Shown in pieces: positions 17,065-25,624 of a stretch of 56,483 bases of DNA. The DNA lies in assembly GCA_036268995.1 (NCBI GenBank), contig DATATB010000182.1:1-56483 (forward strand), in the 5' to 3' direction. Numbering within the stretch: position 1 is the first letter of the stretch; every line of letters begins with the position of its first letter. The DNA is from DATATB01 sp036268995. Its GTDB lineage: Bacteria; Planctomycetota; Planctomycetia; Pirellulales; PNKZ01. A program made the translations under genes and the position numbers. The notes below the pieces were generated by a model that worked only from the letters and a program-made list of their open reading frames with translations, had not been told where the DNA came from and made no database searches.

Positions 17065-17778
17065 ATGGCCGTCGAACTCACCTGGCTTGGACATGCCACC
17101 TGGTCGCTCAACACGGGCGACGTCACGATTCTGGTCGACCCATTTCTCGACGATTCGCCGACCGCCCCGGTCAAAGCCGACCAGGTCGAGGCCGACTTCA
17201 TTCTGATCTCGCACGGGCATGCCGATCATTGCTCCGACGCGGTGAAGATCGCCAAACGCACCGGCGCCCTGGTGATTTCGAACTTCGAAATCTGCCAATG
17301 GCTGGCCGCCCAGGGCGTGGAAAAGACGATGGCCCATAACCTCGGCGGCGGCTCGCAGCACGCGTGGGGTCACGTGCAATTGACGCTCGCGCATCACAGC
17401 TCGCAATTGCCCGACGGACAATACGGCGGCAACCCGAGCGGCTTTTTGCTGTCGCTGGCCGGCGGCGGCCCGAACCTCTATTTCGCCTGCGACACAGCCC
17501 TGTTTTACGACATGAAGCTGATCGGCACGGTCGGCATCGATCTGGCGATCCTGCCAATCGGCGACCTGTTCACGATGGGCCCGACCGACGCCTTGCAGGC
17601 GGTCAAGCTGCTGCAACCGAAGCGCGTTGTCCCGTCTCACTTTGGCACCTGGCCGCCCATCGAGCAGGATGCCAACGCCTGGGCCGAGTCCGTCAAAAAA
17701 GAAACTCGCGTCGAAGTCACGGTGCTCAAGCCCGGCGAGAAGCTCAGCGTCTGGGAAAATATCCCGCGCGCGAGCTAA
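17065..17778 (+). CDS. UPF0173 metal-dependent hydrolase (metallo-beta-lactamase fold)
   Basis: 237 residues with the short UPF0173 version of the metallo-beta-lactamase fold. The metal-binding motif SHGHADH lies at residues 49-55, the DP-F segment near 25 and a later PSHFGTWPP histidine block near 192-200. No extra domain. The ATG at 17065 has GGGAG upstream at good distance; longer in-frame starts run into the preceding gene. It sits 23 bp after the isomerase-like gene and probably shares its transcript. Biochemical substrate is unknown for most members. Its last four bases overlap the stop of the convergent Rieske gene. Confidence 0.9.
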   Translation: MAVELTWLGHATWSLNTGDVTILVDPFLDDSPTAPVKADQVEADFILISHGHADHCSDAVKIAKRTGALVISNFEICQWLAAQGVEKTMAHNLGGGSQHAWGHVQLTLAHHSSQLPDGQYGGNPSGFLLSLAGGGPNLYFACDTALFYDMKLIGTVGIDLAILPIGDLFTMGPTDALQAVKLLQPKRVVPSHFGTWPPIEQDANAWAESVKKETRVEVTVLKPGEKLSVWENIPRAS

Positions 17779-18086
17779 GTGGCGACCCGCACCTGGATGT
17801 CGTCGCCGTCGACGCGAACTTCGAAGCGGTCGATTTTGATCTTGGGATTGTCGGCCCAGGCTCCGTCGCAGAGGCGGAAACGCCAGGCATGCCAGGGGCA
17901 GGTCACGATCCCGTCATGCACCTCGCCGGGACTAAGCGACGCCCCCATGTGCGGACAAATGTCGTCCAGCGCAAAGTACCGGCCGCCGTCGTTGAAGACG
18001 GCGACCAGCCGGTCGGCCACGACAAACGTCGCCCCGCGCCCCTCGGGAATCGCCCCTACCTTCGCCACGGTTGCAAAATCGTCCAT
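17775..18086 (-). CDS. Rieske 2Fe-2S ferredoxin (NirD-like)
   Basis: 103 residues forming a single soluble Rieske domain that carries electrons through a 2Fe-2S cluster. Ligands are in CPH (C44, H46) and CPWH (C63, H66), with correct spacing of 17 residues between them. The size and lack of membrane anchor match nitrite-reductase small subunits and the ferredoxins of ring-hydroxylating oxygenases. No oxygenase or nitrite reductase lies nearby, so the partner is unknown. The gene is convergent and overlaps the hydrolase gene by 4 bp. Confidence 0.9.
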   Translation of the reverse strand: MDDFATVAKVGAIPEGRGATFVVADRLVAVFNDGGRYFALDDICPHMGASLSPGEVHDGIVTCPWHAWRFRLCDGAWADNPKIKIDRFEVRVDGDDIQVRVAT

Positions 18087-18396
18087 CCGCGTGCGCCATG
18101 CGTGGTCGTAACTTTTTCCTGCAATCGTGCAATTCTAGTGTCCCGCGGCGTTTTGCTCATCCCCTGATCGAACAACAGTTGTGCATGGCGATTGCGGTCA
18201 GTCGTGCGTGACAAACCGCACCTTTGGGGGTAAAATGTTGCGTGCAGCGGCGTTTCCATTCGCGCGTGCTCGCGGACCGCGGATTCGGCCCTTGAAAGGG
18301 CCGGCTATGGTGGCTGTGCGCGCCGCACGCCTGAGATTGATCCCGCCCGGTTACCGTCTGCTTGTTCTCGCCCGCATCGACGGCCCCCCAACGCTG
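18087..18396. other. Divergent intergenic region, no gene seen
   Basis: 310 bases between the Rieske and DUF1592 starts. The DUF1592 frame is open through 18181-18396, but the predicted extra residues are Arg/Pro-rich and precede a good signal peptide, so I treat them as untranslated. I see no convincing promoter hexamers, riboswitch or repeat. Confidence 0.5.
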
Positions 18397-20736
18397 ATGA
18401 CCAAGCCGCTCCACCATACCGTTCGTCCGAGCCTCCCGCTGTTGGCAGCTGCGTGCCTGGCGGGACTGCTGGTGCCGGCTTTGGCACTGGCCGGCGCGGA
18501 TCCCGCTGGCGAGCAGATCTATCGGCACGAGTGCGCCCGGTGTCATGGTGCCTCCGGCGAAGGCGTGCAGGACGAATATGGTAAACCGCTGGCCGGTGAT
18601 AAATCGGTCAGCGAGCTGTCGGCACTGATCGCCAAGACCATGCCGGCCGACGAGCCGGGCAAGTGCGTCGGAACCGATGCCAACCAGGTAGCCCAATTCA
18701 TCTACGACGCTTTCTATTCGCCCGTGGCACAAGAGCGCAACCGGCCGGCCCGGGTCGAACTTTCGCGGCTCACCGTGCGGCAATACCGGCAATCGATCGC
18801 CGATCTGATCGGCAGTTTTCGTTGGAACGGCAATTGGGGCGAGCAGCGTGGCTTGCAGGGCGAGTATTTCAGTTCGCGCAAGTTCCGCAAGGAAGACCGC
18901 GTCATCGACCGGCTCGACCCGGTCGTGGATTTCAACTTCGGCGCCACGAGCCCCCAGCCCGACAAAATCAAGCCGGAAGAATTCGCCATCCGGTGGCATG
19001 GCGGCCTACTGGCTCCGGAGACGGGCGATTACGAAATCATCCTCGTCTCGGAAAACGGGGCGCGGCTGTGGCTGAACGACAATGTGAAGCCATTGATCGA
19101 TGCCTCGGTCAAGAGCGGCAGCGATACGGAGCATCGAGAAACGATCCGCCTGCTGGGCGGCCGCGTGTATCCGCTGCGGCTCGAGACTTCCAAATCGAAG
19201 GAGGCGAAGGAAAAATCGGCTTCGATCACGCTCAAGTGGCAATTGCCGCATCGAGCGGCCGAAGTCATTCCCGCCCGCAATCTTTCGCCGCAGAATTTTC
19301 CTCAAGTCTGCGTGGCGAGCGCGGCCTTTCCGCCCGACGACCGCAGCCTGGGCTACGAGCGCGGCGCGTCGATTTCGGAAGCCTGGCAGCAGGCCACGAC
19401 CGACGCCGCATTGGAAGTTTCGGAATATGCCGTCGCCCACTTGGACGAACTGGCCGGCGTGCGCGGCACTCCGCCCGATCGTGACAAGCGGTTGCGGGAG
19501 TTCGCGCGCCGCTGGGTCACGAGGGCCTTCCGCCGGCCGCTGGACGCCGAGCAGCAGCGCCGGTTCGTCGATCGGCCGTTCGAACAAGCTGCCGACGGCG
19601 AGTTGGCCGTCAAGCGCGTCGTGCTGCTGTCGCTGTTGTCGCCGCGGTTTTTGTATCCAGGCGCCGGTCGCGAGCAGCCAGACGCGTACGACGTGGCCAC
19701 GCGGCTGGCACTGGGCATGTGGGACTCGCTGCCAGACGAGCAGTTGTTGCAGGCCGCCGCGTCGAATCGGCTGTCCAAGGACTGGCAGGTGCGGCAGCAA
19801 GCCGAGCGGATGGCCAATGATTTGCGTGCCCGTTCAAAGCTGAACGAATTCTTCCTGGGCTGGCTCAACGTCGATCGCTTTGCGGATCTCGCCAAGGATT
19901 CAAAACGATTTCCGGAGTTCGACGAGCAGGTGGTCAGCGATCTGCGCACGGCGCTCGATCTGTTCCTGGAAGAAATCGTGTGGAGCCCGAACGCGGATTT
20001 TCGTCAATTGCTGCTGGCTGACTGGCTGTATCTCAACGGCCGGCTGGGCCGCGTGTATGGAGCGAAGCTGCCGGCCGATGCCCCGTTTCAGAAAGTGTCG
20101 CTCCAGCCCGGTGAGCGGGCCGGCGTGTTGACGCATCCGTATTTGATGGCGGGCCTGGCCTACACGGCCACTAGCTCGCCGATCCATCGCGGCGTGTTCG
20201 TGGCCCGCAGCGTGTTGGGCCGCGCCTTGCGTCCACCGCCGGAGGCCGTGGCCCCGCTGCCACCGCATTTGCACGCGAACCTCACGACGCGCGAGCGCGT
20301 GGCCTTGCAGACTGGGCATCAAGCCTGCCAATCGTGCCATCGGATGATTAATCCGCTGGGCTTTGCCTTCGAAAACTTCGACGCCGTCGGGCGTTTTCGC
20401 GAACGTGAACAAGGCAAGCCGATCGATTCGCGCGGCGTGTACCAGACCCGAGCCGGAGAGCGCGTCGAATTCGACGACGTGCGCGGCCTGGCCACGTTCC
20501 TGGCTGATAATGACGAAACCCACGCCGCGTTTGTCGAGCAACTGTTTCATTACACGATCAAGCAGCCGATCCTAGCCTATGGCGGCCGGCAATTGACCGA
20601 GCTGGAAGCATCGTTTTCCAAAAACGACTACAATATGCGTAAGCTCCTGGTCGACATCGTCATGATTTCGGCCTGGCAGCCCCCTGCACCCAGCACCGCC
20701 GCAACCAACAAAAAGGCCACCACCGGCAAACGCTGA
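18397..20736 (+). CDS. DUF1592-type planctomycete cytochrome c protein
   Basis: 779 residues, exported. The signal peptide starts at MTKPLHH with a long hydrophobic run (LLAAACLAGLLVPALALA). A haem c motif CARCH is at 46-50. A PA14-like sugar-binding module occupies about 150-290 (FAIRWHGGLLAPETGDYE, ENGARLWLND). Then come the helical DUF1592/DUF1588 regions with a second haem-like motif CQSCHRMINPLGFAFENFD near 645, and a C-terminal DUF1585 segment. These proteins are abundant in planctomycetes and often paired with a DUF1552 gene, as here. The usual idea is extracytoplasmic electron transfer linked to polysaccharide use, not proven. I choose the ATG at 18397 because it gives the signal peptide. 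Confidence 0.87.
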   Translation: MTKPLHHTVRPSLPLLAAACLAGLLVPALALAGADPAGEQIYRHECARCHGASGEGVQDEYGKPLAGDKSVSELSALIAKTMPADEPGKCVGTDANQVAQFIYDAFYSPVAQERNRPARVELSRLTVRQYRQSIADLIGSFRWNGNWGEQRGLQGEYFSSRKFRKEDRVIDRLDPVVDFNFGATSPQPDKIKPEEFAIRWHGGLLAPETGDYEIILVSENGARLWLNDNVKPLIDASVKSGSDTEHRETIRLLGGRVYPLRLETSKSKEAKEKSASITLKWQLPHRAAEVIPARNLSPQNFPQVCVASAAFPPDDRSLGYERGASISEAWQQATTDAALEVSEYAVAHLDELAGVRGTPPDRDKRLREFARRWVTRAFRRPLDAEQQRRFVDRPFEQAADGELAVKRVVLLSLLSPRFLYPGAGREQPDAYDVATRLALGMWDSLPDEQLLQAAASNRLSKDWQVRQQAERMANDLRARSKLNEFFLGWLNVDRFADLAKDSKRFPEFDEQVVSDLRTALDLFLEEIVWSPNADFRQLLLADWLYLNGRLGRVYGAKLPADAPFQKVSLQPGERAGVLTHPYLMAGLAYTATSSPIHRGVFVARSVLGRALRPPPEAVAPLPPHLHANLTTRERVALQTGHQACQSCHRMINPLGFAFENFDAVGRFREREQGKPIDSRGVYQTRAGERVEFDDVRGLATFLADNDETHAAFVEQLFHYTIKQPILAYGGRQLTELEASFSKNDYNMRKLLVDIVMISAWQPPAPSTAATNKKATTGKR

Positions 20737-20783
20737 AGCCGGGCCGGCATGCCCACGCGGCGTGGGCACGGCACCCAATATCC

Positions 20784-20814
20784 GTCATTCATCATTCCGC
20801 ATTCATCCTTCATC
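20784..20814. repeat. ATTCATCATTC-type repeat
   Basis: AT-rich run CATTCATCATTC followed by CGCATTCATCCTTCATCA in the gap between the DUF1592 and DUF1552 genes. The same words recur, partly inverted, at 23072-23139. It may act as a spacer between two co-transcribed genes. Confidence 0.6.
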
Positions 20815-20834
20815 ACTCTCCCCAGGTTCCTCCC

Positions 20835-22169
20835 GTGCAGCATTCGACGAGCCGGCGTGACTTCCTTCGCAAGCTGGGACTGAGCACTGCGGCGCTGCCG
20901 TTTGTGCTGAATCTGCCGAGCCTGGGATTCGCCAATCAGCAGCGGCGCAAGCAGCGGCTGGTGGTGATGTTCAGCCCCAATGGCGTCGTGCCCACGACCT
21001 TCTGGCCCGACGAGCAAGGCGACAAGTTCACGCTCAAGCCCAGCCTGGCCCCGCTCAAGCCGTTTCAGGACCGGACGTTGATCCTCAATGGCGTGTGCGA
21101 CAAGGTCCACGGCGACGGCGACAACCACATGCGCGGCATCGGCTGCCTGCTGACGGGCATCGAGCTGTTTCCCGGCAATATCCAGGGCGGTTCGCACACG
21201 CCGGCCGGCTGGTCGAGCGGCATTTCGATGGACCAGGAAATCAAGAATTTCCTGCAACGCGATGCCCAGACGCGCACGCGTTTCGGGTCGCTCGAGTTTG
21301 GCGTGATGGTGCCCGAGCGGGCCGACACCTGGACGCGCATGGTCTATGCCGGCGCCAACAAGCCGATCGCGCCGATTGACGATCCCTACCAGATGTTCGG
21401 CAAGCTGTATGGTCGGTTGAAGGACCAGAAAACCCTCAAGAGCGTGCTCGACGAGATTCAGGACGATCTGAAAAAAGTCGGCTCGGTCGTGAGCAAGGAA
21501 GATCGCCGGCTGCTGGATGAGCACGCCAGCTACGTGCGGCAGATGGAGCAAGAACTGGCCGAAAGCAGCGTAAAGTCCGGCAGCAAGGCCGAAGTCGGTC
21601 ATGCGGTGCCCGACCTGCCGCCTGCCATCAAGCACGAAAACGACAATATCCCGCGCACGAGCAAGGCACAGATCGACCTGATGGTCGGCAGCTTCGCGGC
21701 CGATTTCGCCCGTGTAGCCACGCTGCAAATCACGAATTCAGTCGGACAACCCAAGATGCGCTGGCTGGGAATCGAGGAAGCCCATCACGAACTGTCGCAC
21801 GAGCCCGACAGCAACAAGAAGGCCCAGGACAAGCTGACCCGGATCAATACGTGGTACTGCGAGCAACTGGCCTATCTGGCAAAACGGCTGGCCGAAACGC
21901 CCGAGCCGGGCGGCGGCGGCAGCCTGCTCGACAACACGCTAATCGTCTGGACCAACGAGCTGGGCAAAGGCAACTCGCACACGCTGGATAACATCCCGTT
22001 CGTGCTGGTCGGCGGCGGGCTCAATTTCCGCATGGGCCGCTCGATCAAGTATCCCAAGCTGCCGCACAACCGGCTGTTGCTCTCGCTCGCGCATGGCATG
22101 GGCCACGCAATCCCGCGCTTCGGCAAGCCCGAGTATTGCAGCGACGGTCCCCTGCCGCAGCTGACGTAG
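20835..22169 (+). CDS. DUF1552 domain-containing Tat-exported protein
   Basis: 444 residues. The N-terminus carries a twin-arginine signal (SRRDFLRKLGLSTAALPF), so it is folded before export. The body matches DUF1552, a relative of the alkaline phosphatase/sulfatase-like DUF1501 group, including the LVVMFSPNGVVPTTFWP, HMRGIGCLLTG and VWTNELGKGNSH blocks and a final LLSLAHGMGH. The start is a GTG at 20835; no strong ribosome site. It follows the DUF1592 gene by 98 bp on the same strand and the pair is a standard planctomycete arrangement. No enzymatic activity is established for the family. Confidence 0.88.
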   Translation: MQHSTSRRDFLRKLGLSTAALPFVLNLPSLGFANQQRRKQRLVVMFSPNGVVPTTFWPDEQGDKFTLKPSLAPLKPFQDRTLILNGVCDKVHGDGDNHMRGIGCLLTGIELFPGNIQGGSHTPAGWSSGISMDQEIKNFLQRDAQTRTRFGSLEFGVMVPERADTWTRMVYAGANKPIAPIDDPYQMFGKLYGRLKDQKTLKSVLDEIQDDLKKVGSVVSKEDRRLLDEHASYVRQMEQELAESSVKSGSKAEVGHAVPDLPPAIKHENDNIPRTSKAQIDLMVGSFAADFARVATLQITNSVGQPKMRWLGIEEAHHELSHEPDSNKKAQDKLTRINTWYCEQLAYLAKRLAETPEPGGGGSLLDNTLIVWTNELGKGNSHTLDNIPFVLVGGGLNFRMGRSIKYPKLPHNRLLLSLAHGMGHAIPRFGKPEYCSDGPLPQLT

Positions 22170-22187
22170 CGCTGCACCGCAGCGCTC

Positions 22188-22265
22188 TAAAGCCGCGACC
22201 GCTGGTCGCGGGGGGTGTGCGCTGCGGGCATACGTAAATGCGCGCGACCAGCGGTCGCGGCTTTA
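22188..22265. repeat. TAAAGCCGCGACC palindromes, inverted pair
   Basis: Copies at 22188-22210 and 22243-22265 in opposite orientation, each with stem CGCGACC/GGTCGCG and loop GCT or AGC, and outer TAAAGC. Folded together the whole 78 bases form one long hairpin. Located between the convergent DUF1552 and YebC genes, where it could terminate both. A third copy is at 11791-11813. Confidence 0.85.
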
Positions 22266-22275
22266 TGGCGGCGCT

Positions 22276-23028
22276 CTATCCCGCCGCGATTTCGGCCATG
22301 GCCTCTTCGGGGATATTAAAATTCGCGGCGACACGCTGCACGTCGTCGTGATCGTCGAGCTTTTCCATCAGCTTGAGCACTTTGCGGCCGGTTTCGACGT
22401 CCAGGTCGACCGTGTTCTTGGGCACACGCGTGATTTCGGCCAGGTCGGGCGTGATGTTCTTGCTGGCCAGCACGTCCGACACGCTCTGAAAAACGGTCGG
22501 ATCGCAGGTCACTTCAAAGGTATCGCCCGAGCGCTTGACGTCGTCGGCCCCGGCCTCCAGGGCCAGCTCCATCAGGGCGTCTTCGTCGACCTGGCCGCGA
22601 GGTATCTCGAACACGCCCTTGCGATCGAACATCCAGGCCACGCAGCCGCTTTCGCCCAAGCGGCCATCGGCCAGCTCGAACGTCTTGCGGATTTCGCCGG
22701 CCGTGCGATTGCGGTTGTCGGTCAGGATCTCGCACAGCACGGCCACGCCGCCGGGACCATAGCCTTCGTACAAAATCTCTTCCAGGTTGCCGCCTTCCAG
22801 TTCACCGGTCCCCCTCTTAATGGCCCGGCTGATGTTCTCCTTGGGCATGCTTACGGCGCGGGCCGCGTCGACGGCGTAGCGCAGTTTGAGGTTCATGTCG
22901 GGATCGCCGCCGCCGATACGGGCCGCCACGATGATCGCCTTCGAGAGCTTGCTCCAAAGCTTGCCGCGTTTGTTGTCAACCAGCGACTTCTTGCGGGAGA
23001 TATTAGCCCAATGCGAATGGCCTGCCAT
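22276..23028 (-). CDS. yebC: YebC/PmpR family protein
   Basis: 250 residues of the YebC/TACO1 family, DNA- or ribosome-associated proteins implicated in transcription control and in translation of difficult (for example proline-rich) sequences. The start MAGHSHWANISRKKSLVD is the family signature and fixes the ATG at 23028, despite 31 upstream in-frame residues that are encoded by repeat-like sequence. All three domains are present, with GGVAVLCEILTDNRNRT in the middle and the acidic C-terminus. It lies 106 bp downstream of the TPR gene on the same strand. Confidence 0.94.
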   Translation of the reverse strand: MAGHSHWANISRKKSLVDNKRGKLWSKLSKAIIVAARIGGGDPDMNLKLRYAVDAARAVSMPKENISRAIKRGTGELEGGNLEEILYEGYGPGGVAVLCEILTDNRNRTAGEIRKTFELADGRLGESGCVAWMFDRKGVFEIPRGQVDEDALMELALEAGADDVKRSGDTFEVTCDPTVFQSVSDVLASKNITPDLAEITRVPKNTVDLDVETGRKVLKLMEKLDDHDDVQRVAANFNIPEEAMAEIAAG

Positions 23029-23071
23029 CAGCGAGATCTCTTTTGAGAAGGAACGCGGAAGTAGGAACGAC

Positions 23072-23127
23072 GAATGCTGAATGATGCGGAAGGATTTCGT
23101 CGCCTTCCATTCATCATTCATTATTCA
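23072..23127. repeat. Inverted ATTCATCATT repeat between TPR and yebC genes
   Basis: Arms GAATGCTGAATGATGCGG and CCATTCATCATTCATTATTC are imperfect inverted copies about ten bases apart. Related words run on to 23139 and include the stop codon of the TPR gene (TGA at 23137-23135). Same family as 20784-20814. Confidence 0.6.
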
Positions 23128-23134
23128 TAGTTCA

Positions 23135-25318
23135 TCATTTCTTTGCGTGTTGGCGCAACTTGGCCTCGATCGCCTCGGCCTTCGATAGCTCGCCTTGTTT
23201 CTTGAGCGCCTGAGCTGCGCGCGTCCAGGTGTCGCGGGCGTCGGCCAGGCGATGGGCGCCGAAATACGCGTCGCCCAGGTGGTCAAGCACCACGCCGTCG
23301 ACATTGGGCTCGGCGGCCGCGAGCTTCAACTCAACGACCGCCTCGTCGAAGCGTCCCAGCTTGTAATAGACCCAGCCCAGGCTGTCGCGATAGGCGAAAT
23401 TCTTGGGTTCGGCCGCCACGGCCTGGCGAATCATCTTGAGCGCCCGATCCAGATTTTTGCCCTGGTCGGCCCACAGATAGCCCAAGTCGTTCAGGGCCCC
23501 GACGTCGTCGGGATATTCGTCCAGCACCTGCGACAGCCACTCTTCGCCTTGCGAAATCCGGTGCAGCGTGACGCTGATGGACGAAAGAATTAGCCGGGCT
23601 TCCTTGAGCTGCTGGCGCACGTCTTCGTCCTTGAACTCGGAATCAAACTTGGCGATGAACTCGCGGTAGGCCTGGGCGGCCTCGTCGTAGCGCTTGGCAT
23701 GAAACAGGATCCAGGCCACGCGGCCGAGGATGCGCGGCGACTGGTCGGCAATCTTGGCGGCCGTGCGCCCGACCCGCAGAGCTTCGTCCGTGCGGCCGCA
23801 CATTTCCAGCGACACGGCCAGGTAGATCTGAAAACGCGGATCGTCCGACGGCGTCAACCGTTCATCCACGCCGCGGCGAAACACCTTGACGGCCCGCTCC
23901 GACTCGCCGGACGCCAGCAGCCCCGTGCCCCAGACGAGCAGCAACTCGGGCGCGGCGCGATAGCGGGCGCGGATGGCCGCATCGTAGAACTCGCCGGCCA
24001 GGTCGTAGCGCTTGGCGTCCATGGCCAGCGTGGCAATGGCCAGATCGCAGCCAAAGCCTTCGTCGTCGCGCGTGTGGCCTTTGACCCTGGCCAGCGGTGC
24101 GAGCTGATCCATGAGCGGCGCGTCGGCGGCAATGGCCTGAACTTCGGGGTCGACCGTATCCAGCGTGCCCGCCTTGGCCGCCAGTTGGCTGAGCAGATCG
24201 AGCAACTGCGGCACTTGGCGCGTGTGATGATACACGTCGATCAGGCCGCGATAGGCCGCGATCTTGGGCGAGCGCTTCAAGAGATCCTGGTACAGCGGCT
24301 CGGCCTTGGCGAACTGGTCAGTCGCGCGGTATTGCAGGGCCAGAAAATAAGCCAGCGGCACGTTCTGCGAATCGGCCGCGTGCAGCCGCTCGAGCCGGCC
24401 GGTCAGTTCCTGCTTGCGGCCGGCGGCATCCAGCACGCCCGCCAGCAGTTGATACGGCGACACGTCTTCGCTGGTCTCTTTGCTATCGAAGTACGTTTGC
24501 AACTGTTCCAGGGCCTGGTCATAGTGCTTTTGCTTGGCAAAGACTTGTGCCCGATTGAAGGCGAAGCCGGCCTTGTCCGGCGCCACTTGCTGCGACCGTT
24601 CAAAGGCCTTGAGCGCCTCGTGAGGCCGGTCGGCACTTAAAAAGGCCTCGCCCATCAATTCGTAGTTGCGGCCTTCGCTCCCCACGATCGACTTGAGCTG
24701 CGACGTCGTATGGCCGCCATGGGCCGGGTCCTCCACGATGCGCATGACTTCGGCAAAGGCCTCGGCCGCCAGATCGTTGTGACCGGTCACATACGCCAGC
24801 CGGCCAATCTGCATGGTCATCGTCAAGTATTCGACCGAATTCTTCTCGGTCTTTTCGCGCCCGCGCTGATAGAGCCGCAGCGCGTTTTCGAAATCGTTCT
24901 GCTCCATCAACTGCCGGGTCAACTCTTCCAGCAGGTGCAGATCGCCGGGATCGAGTTCGACGGCCACCAGCGCGTAGCGCATGTACTCGGCCTTGCGGTT
25001 GAGGCCGCGAGCCACTTCGATCACTTGCTTCAAGATCGGCAGCGAGCGCGGATCGTGCTGCAATGCCCGCTGGTACAGACGCAGGGCCGCTCCAAAGTTC
25101 CCGCGCTGCTCTTCGGTGCGGCCGGCGGAAAACAGGCTGAGCGATTCGATCAGGCTCCGGTCGGCTTCCGTCTTCGGCCGCAGCGGCACAAACGGTTCCG
25201 GCGGGTCATCGTCCAAATCGTACGACTGCCGCGGGACCGGTTCGGCCTTGGCCGGCGTGCCCCCCCCACAAAGGGCCATCAGCACCAGGCATAGGCTCAG
25301 GCAGTCGATGCGCACCAC
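23135..25318 (-). CDS. Secreted TPR-repeat protein
   Basis: 727 residues. The start is a pair of GTG codons (25318 and 25315) right after GGAGGTG, giving a signal peptide (RIDCLSLCLVLMALCGG). After a short acidic region, tetratricopeptide repeats run from about residue 60 to the end; clear units are RNFGAALRLYQRALQ-like near 77, a cluster at 120-300 and three well-formed ones near 600-700 (LNDLGYLWADQGKNLDRALK, SLGWVYYKLGRFDEAV, LDHLGDAYFGAHRLADA). No catalytic domain. Probably an envelope scaffold for a protein complex; partner unknown. Downstream is yebC, with no obvious functional link. Confidence 0.87.
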   Translation of the reverse strand: MVRIDCLSLCLVLMALCGGGTPAKAEPVPRQSYDLDDDPPEPFVPLRPKTEADRSLIESLSLFSAGRTEEQRGNFGAALRLYQRALQHDPRSLPILKQVIEVARGLNRKAEYMRYALVAVELDPGDLHLLEELTRQLMEQNDFENALRLYQRGREKTEKNSVEYLTMTMQIGRLAYVTGHNDLAAEAFAEVMRIVEDPAHGGHTTSQLKSIVGSEGRNYELMGEAFLSADRPHEALKAFERSQQVAPDKAGFAFNRAQVFAKQKHYDQALEQLQTYFDSKETSEDVSPYQLLAGVLDAAGRKQELTGRLERLHAADSQNVPLAYFLALQYRATDQFAKAEPLYQDLLKRSPKIAAYRGLIDVYHHTRQVPQLLDLLSQLAAKAGTLDTVDPEVQAIAADAPLMDQLAPLARVKGHTRDDEGFGCDLAIATLAMDAKRYDLAGEFYDAAIRARYRAAPELLLVWGTGLLASGESERAVKVFRRGVDERLTPSDDPRFQIYLAVSLEMCGRTDEALRVGRTAAKIADQSPRILGRVAWILFHAKRYDEAAQAYREFIAKFDSEFKDEDVRQQLKEARLILSSISVTLHRISQGEEWLSQVLDEYPDDVGALNDLGYLWADQGKNLDRALKMIRQAVAAEPKNFAYRDSLGWVYYKLGRFDEAVVELKLAAAEPNVDGVVLDHLGDAYFGAHRLADARDTWTRAAQALKKQGELSKAEAIEAKLRQHAKK

Positions 25319-25624
25319 AACACCTCCGTCCGCAGAAAATCACCGCTAAAGGCACTGAACCACAAAGCCACAACTCCGCGGCCGGCCACGACTTCGTTCG
25401 CACCAGCAACCTCGGAAAAGCAGCCGGATTCGCCGCGACTGCTCACCGCTGCATTCTATCATTCCAGCCCAATTGCTGCCACTTCGGCCTCGCGCTCACG
25501 CGATGCCGCCGCCGAGATTGGACCTGTCGTGTTCGCAGCCAATTGCATGGTGACGACGTGGGCAGTACGTATAGGGTTCTCAACGCATGCCCGCCGCCAC
25601 CGTGATCCCGCAGGAGGCCGCCCC
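25319..25624. other. Divergent intergenic region, no gene seen
   Basis: 306 bases between the TPR gene and the sulfatase gene. The sulfatase frame is open from 25529, but those residues precede the signal peptide and the strong AGGAGG site. No clear promoter, repeat or structured RNA recognised. Confidence 0.45.
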
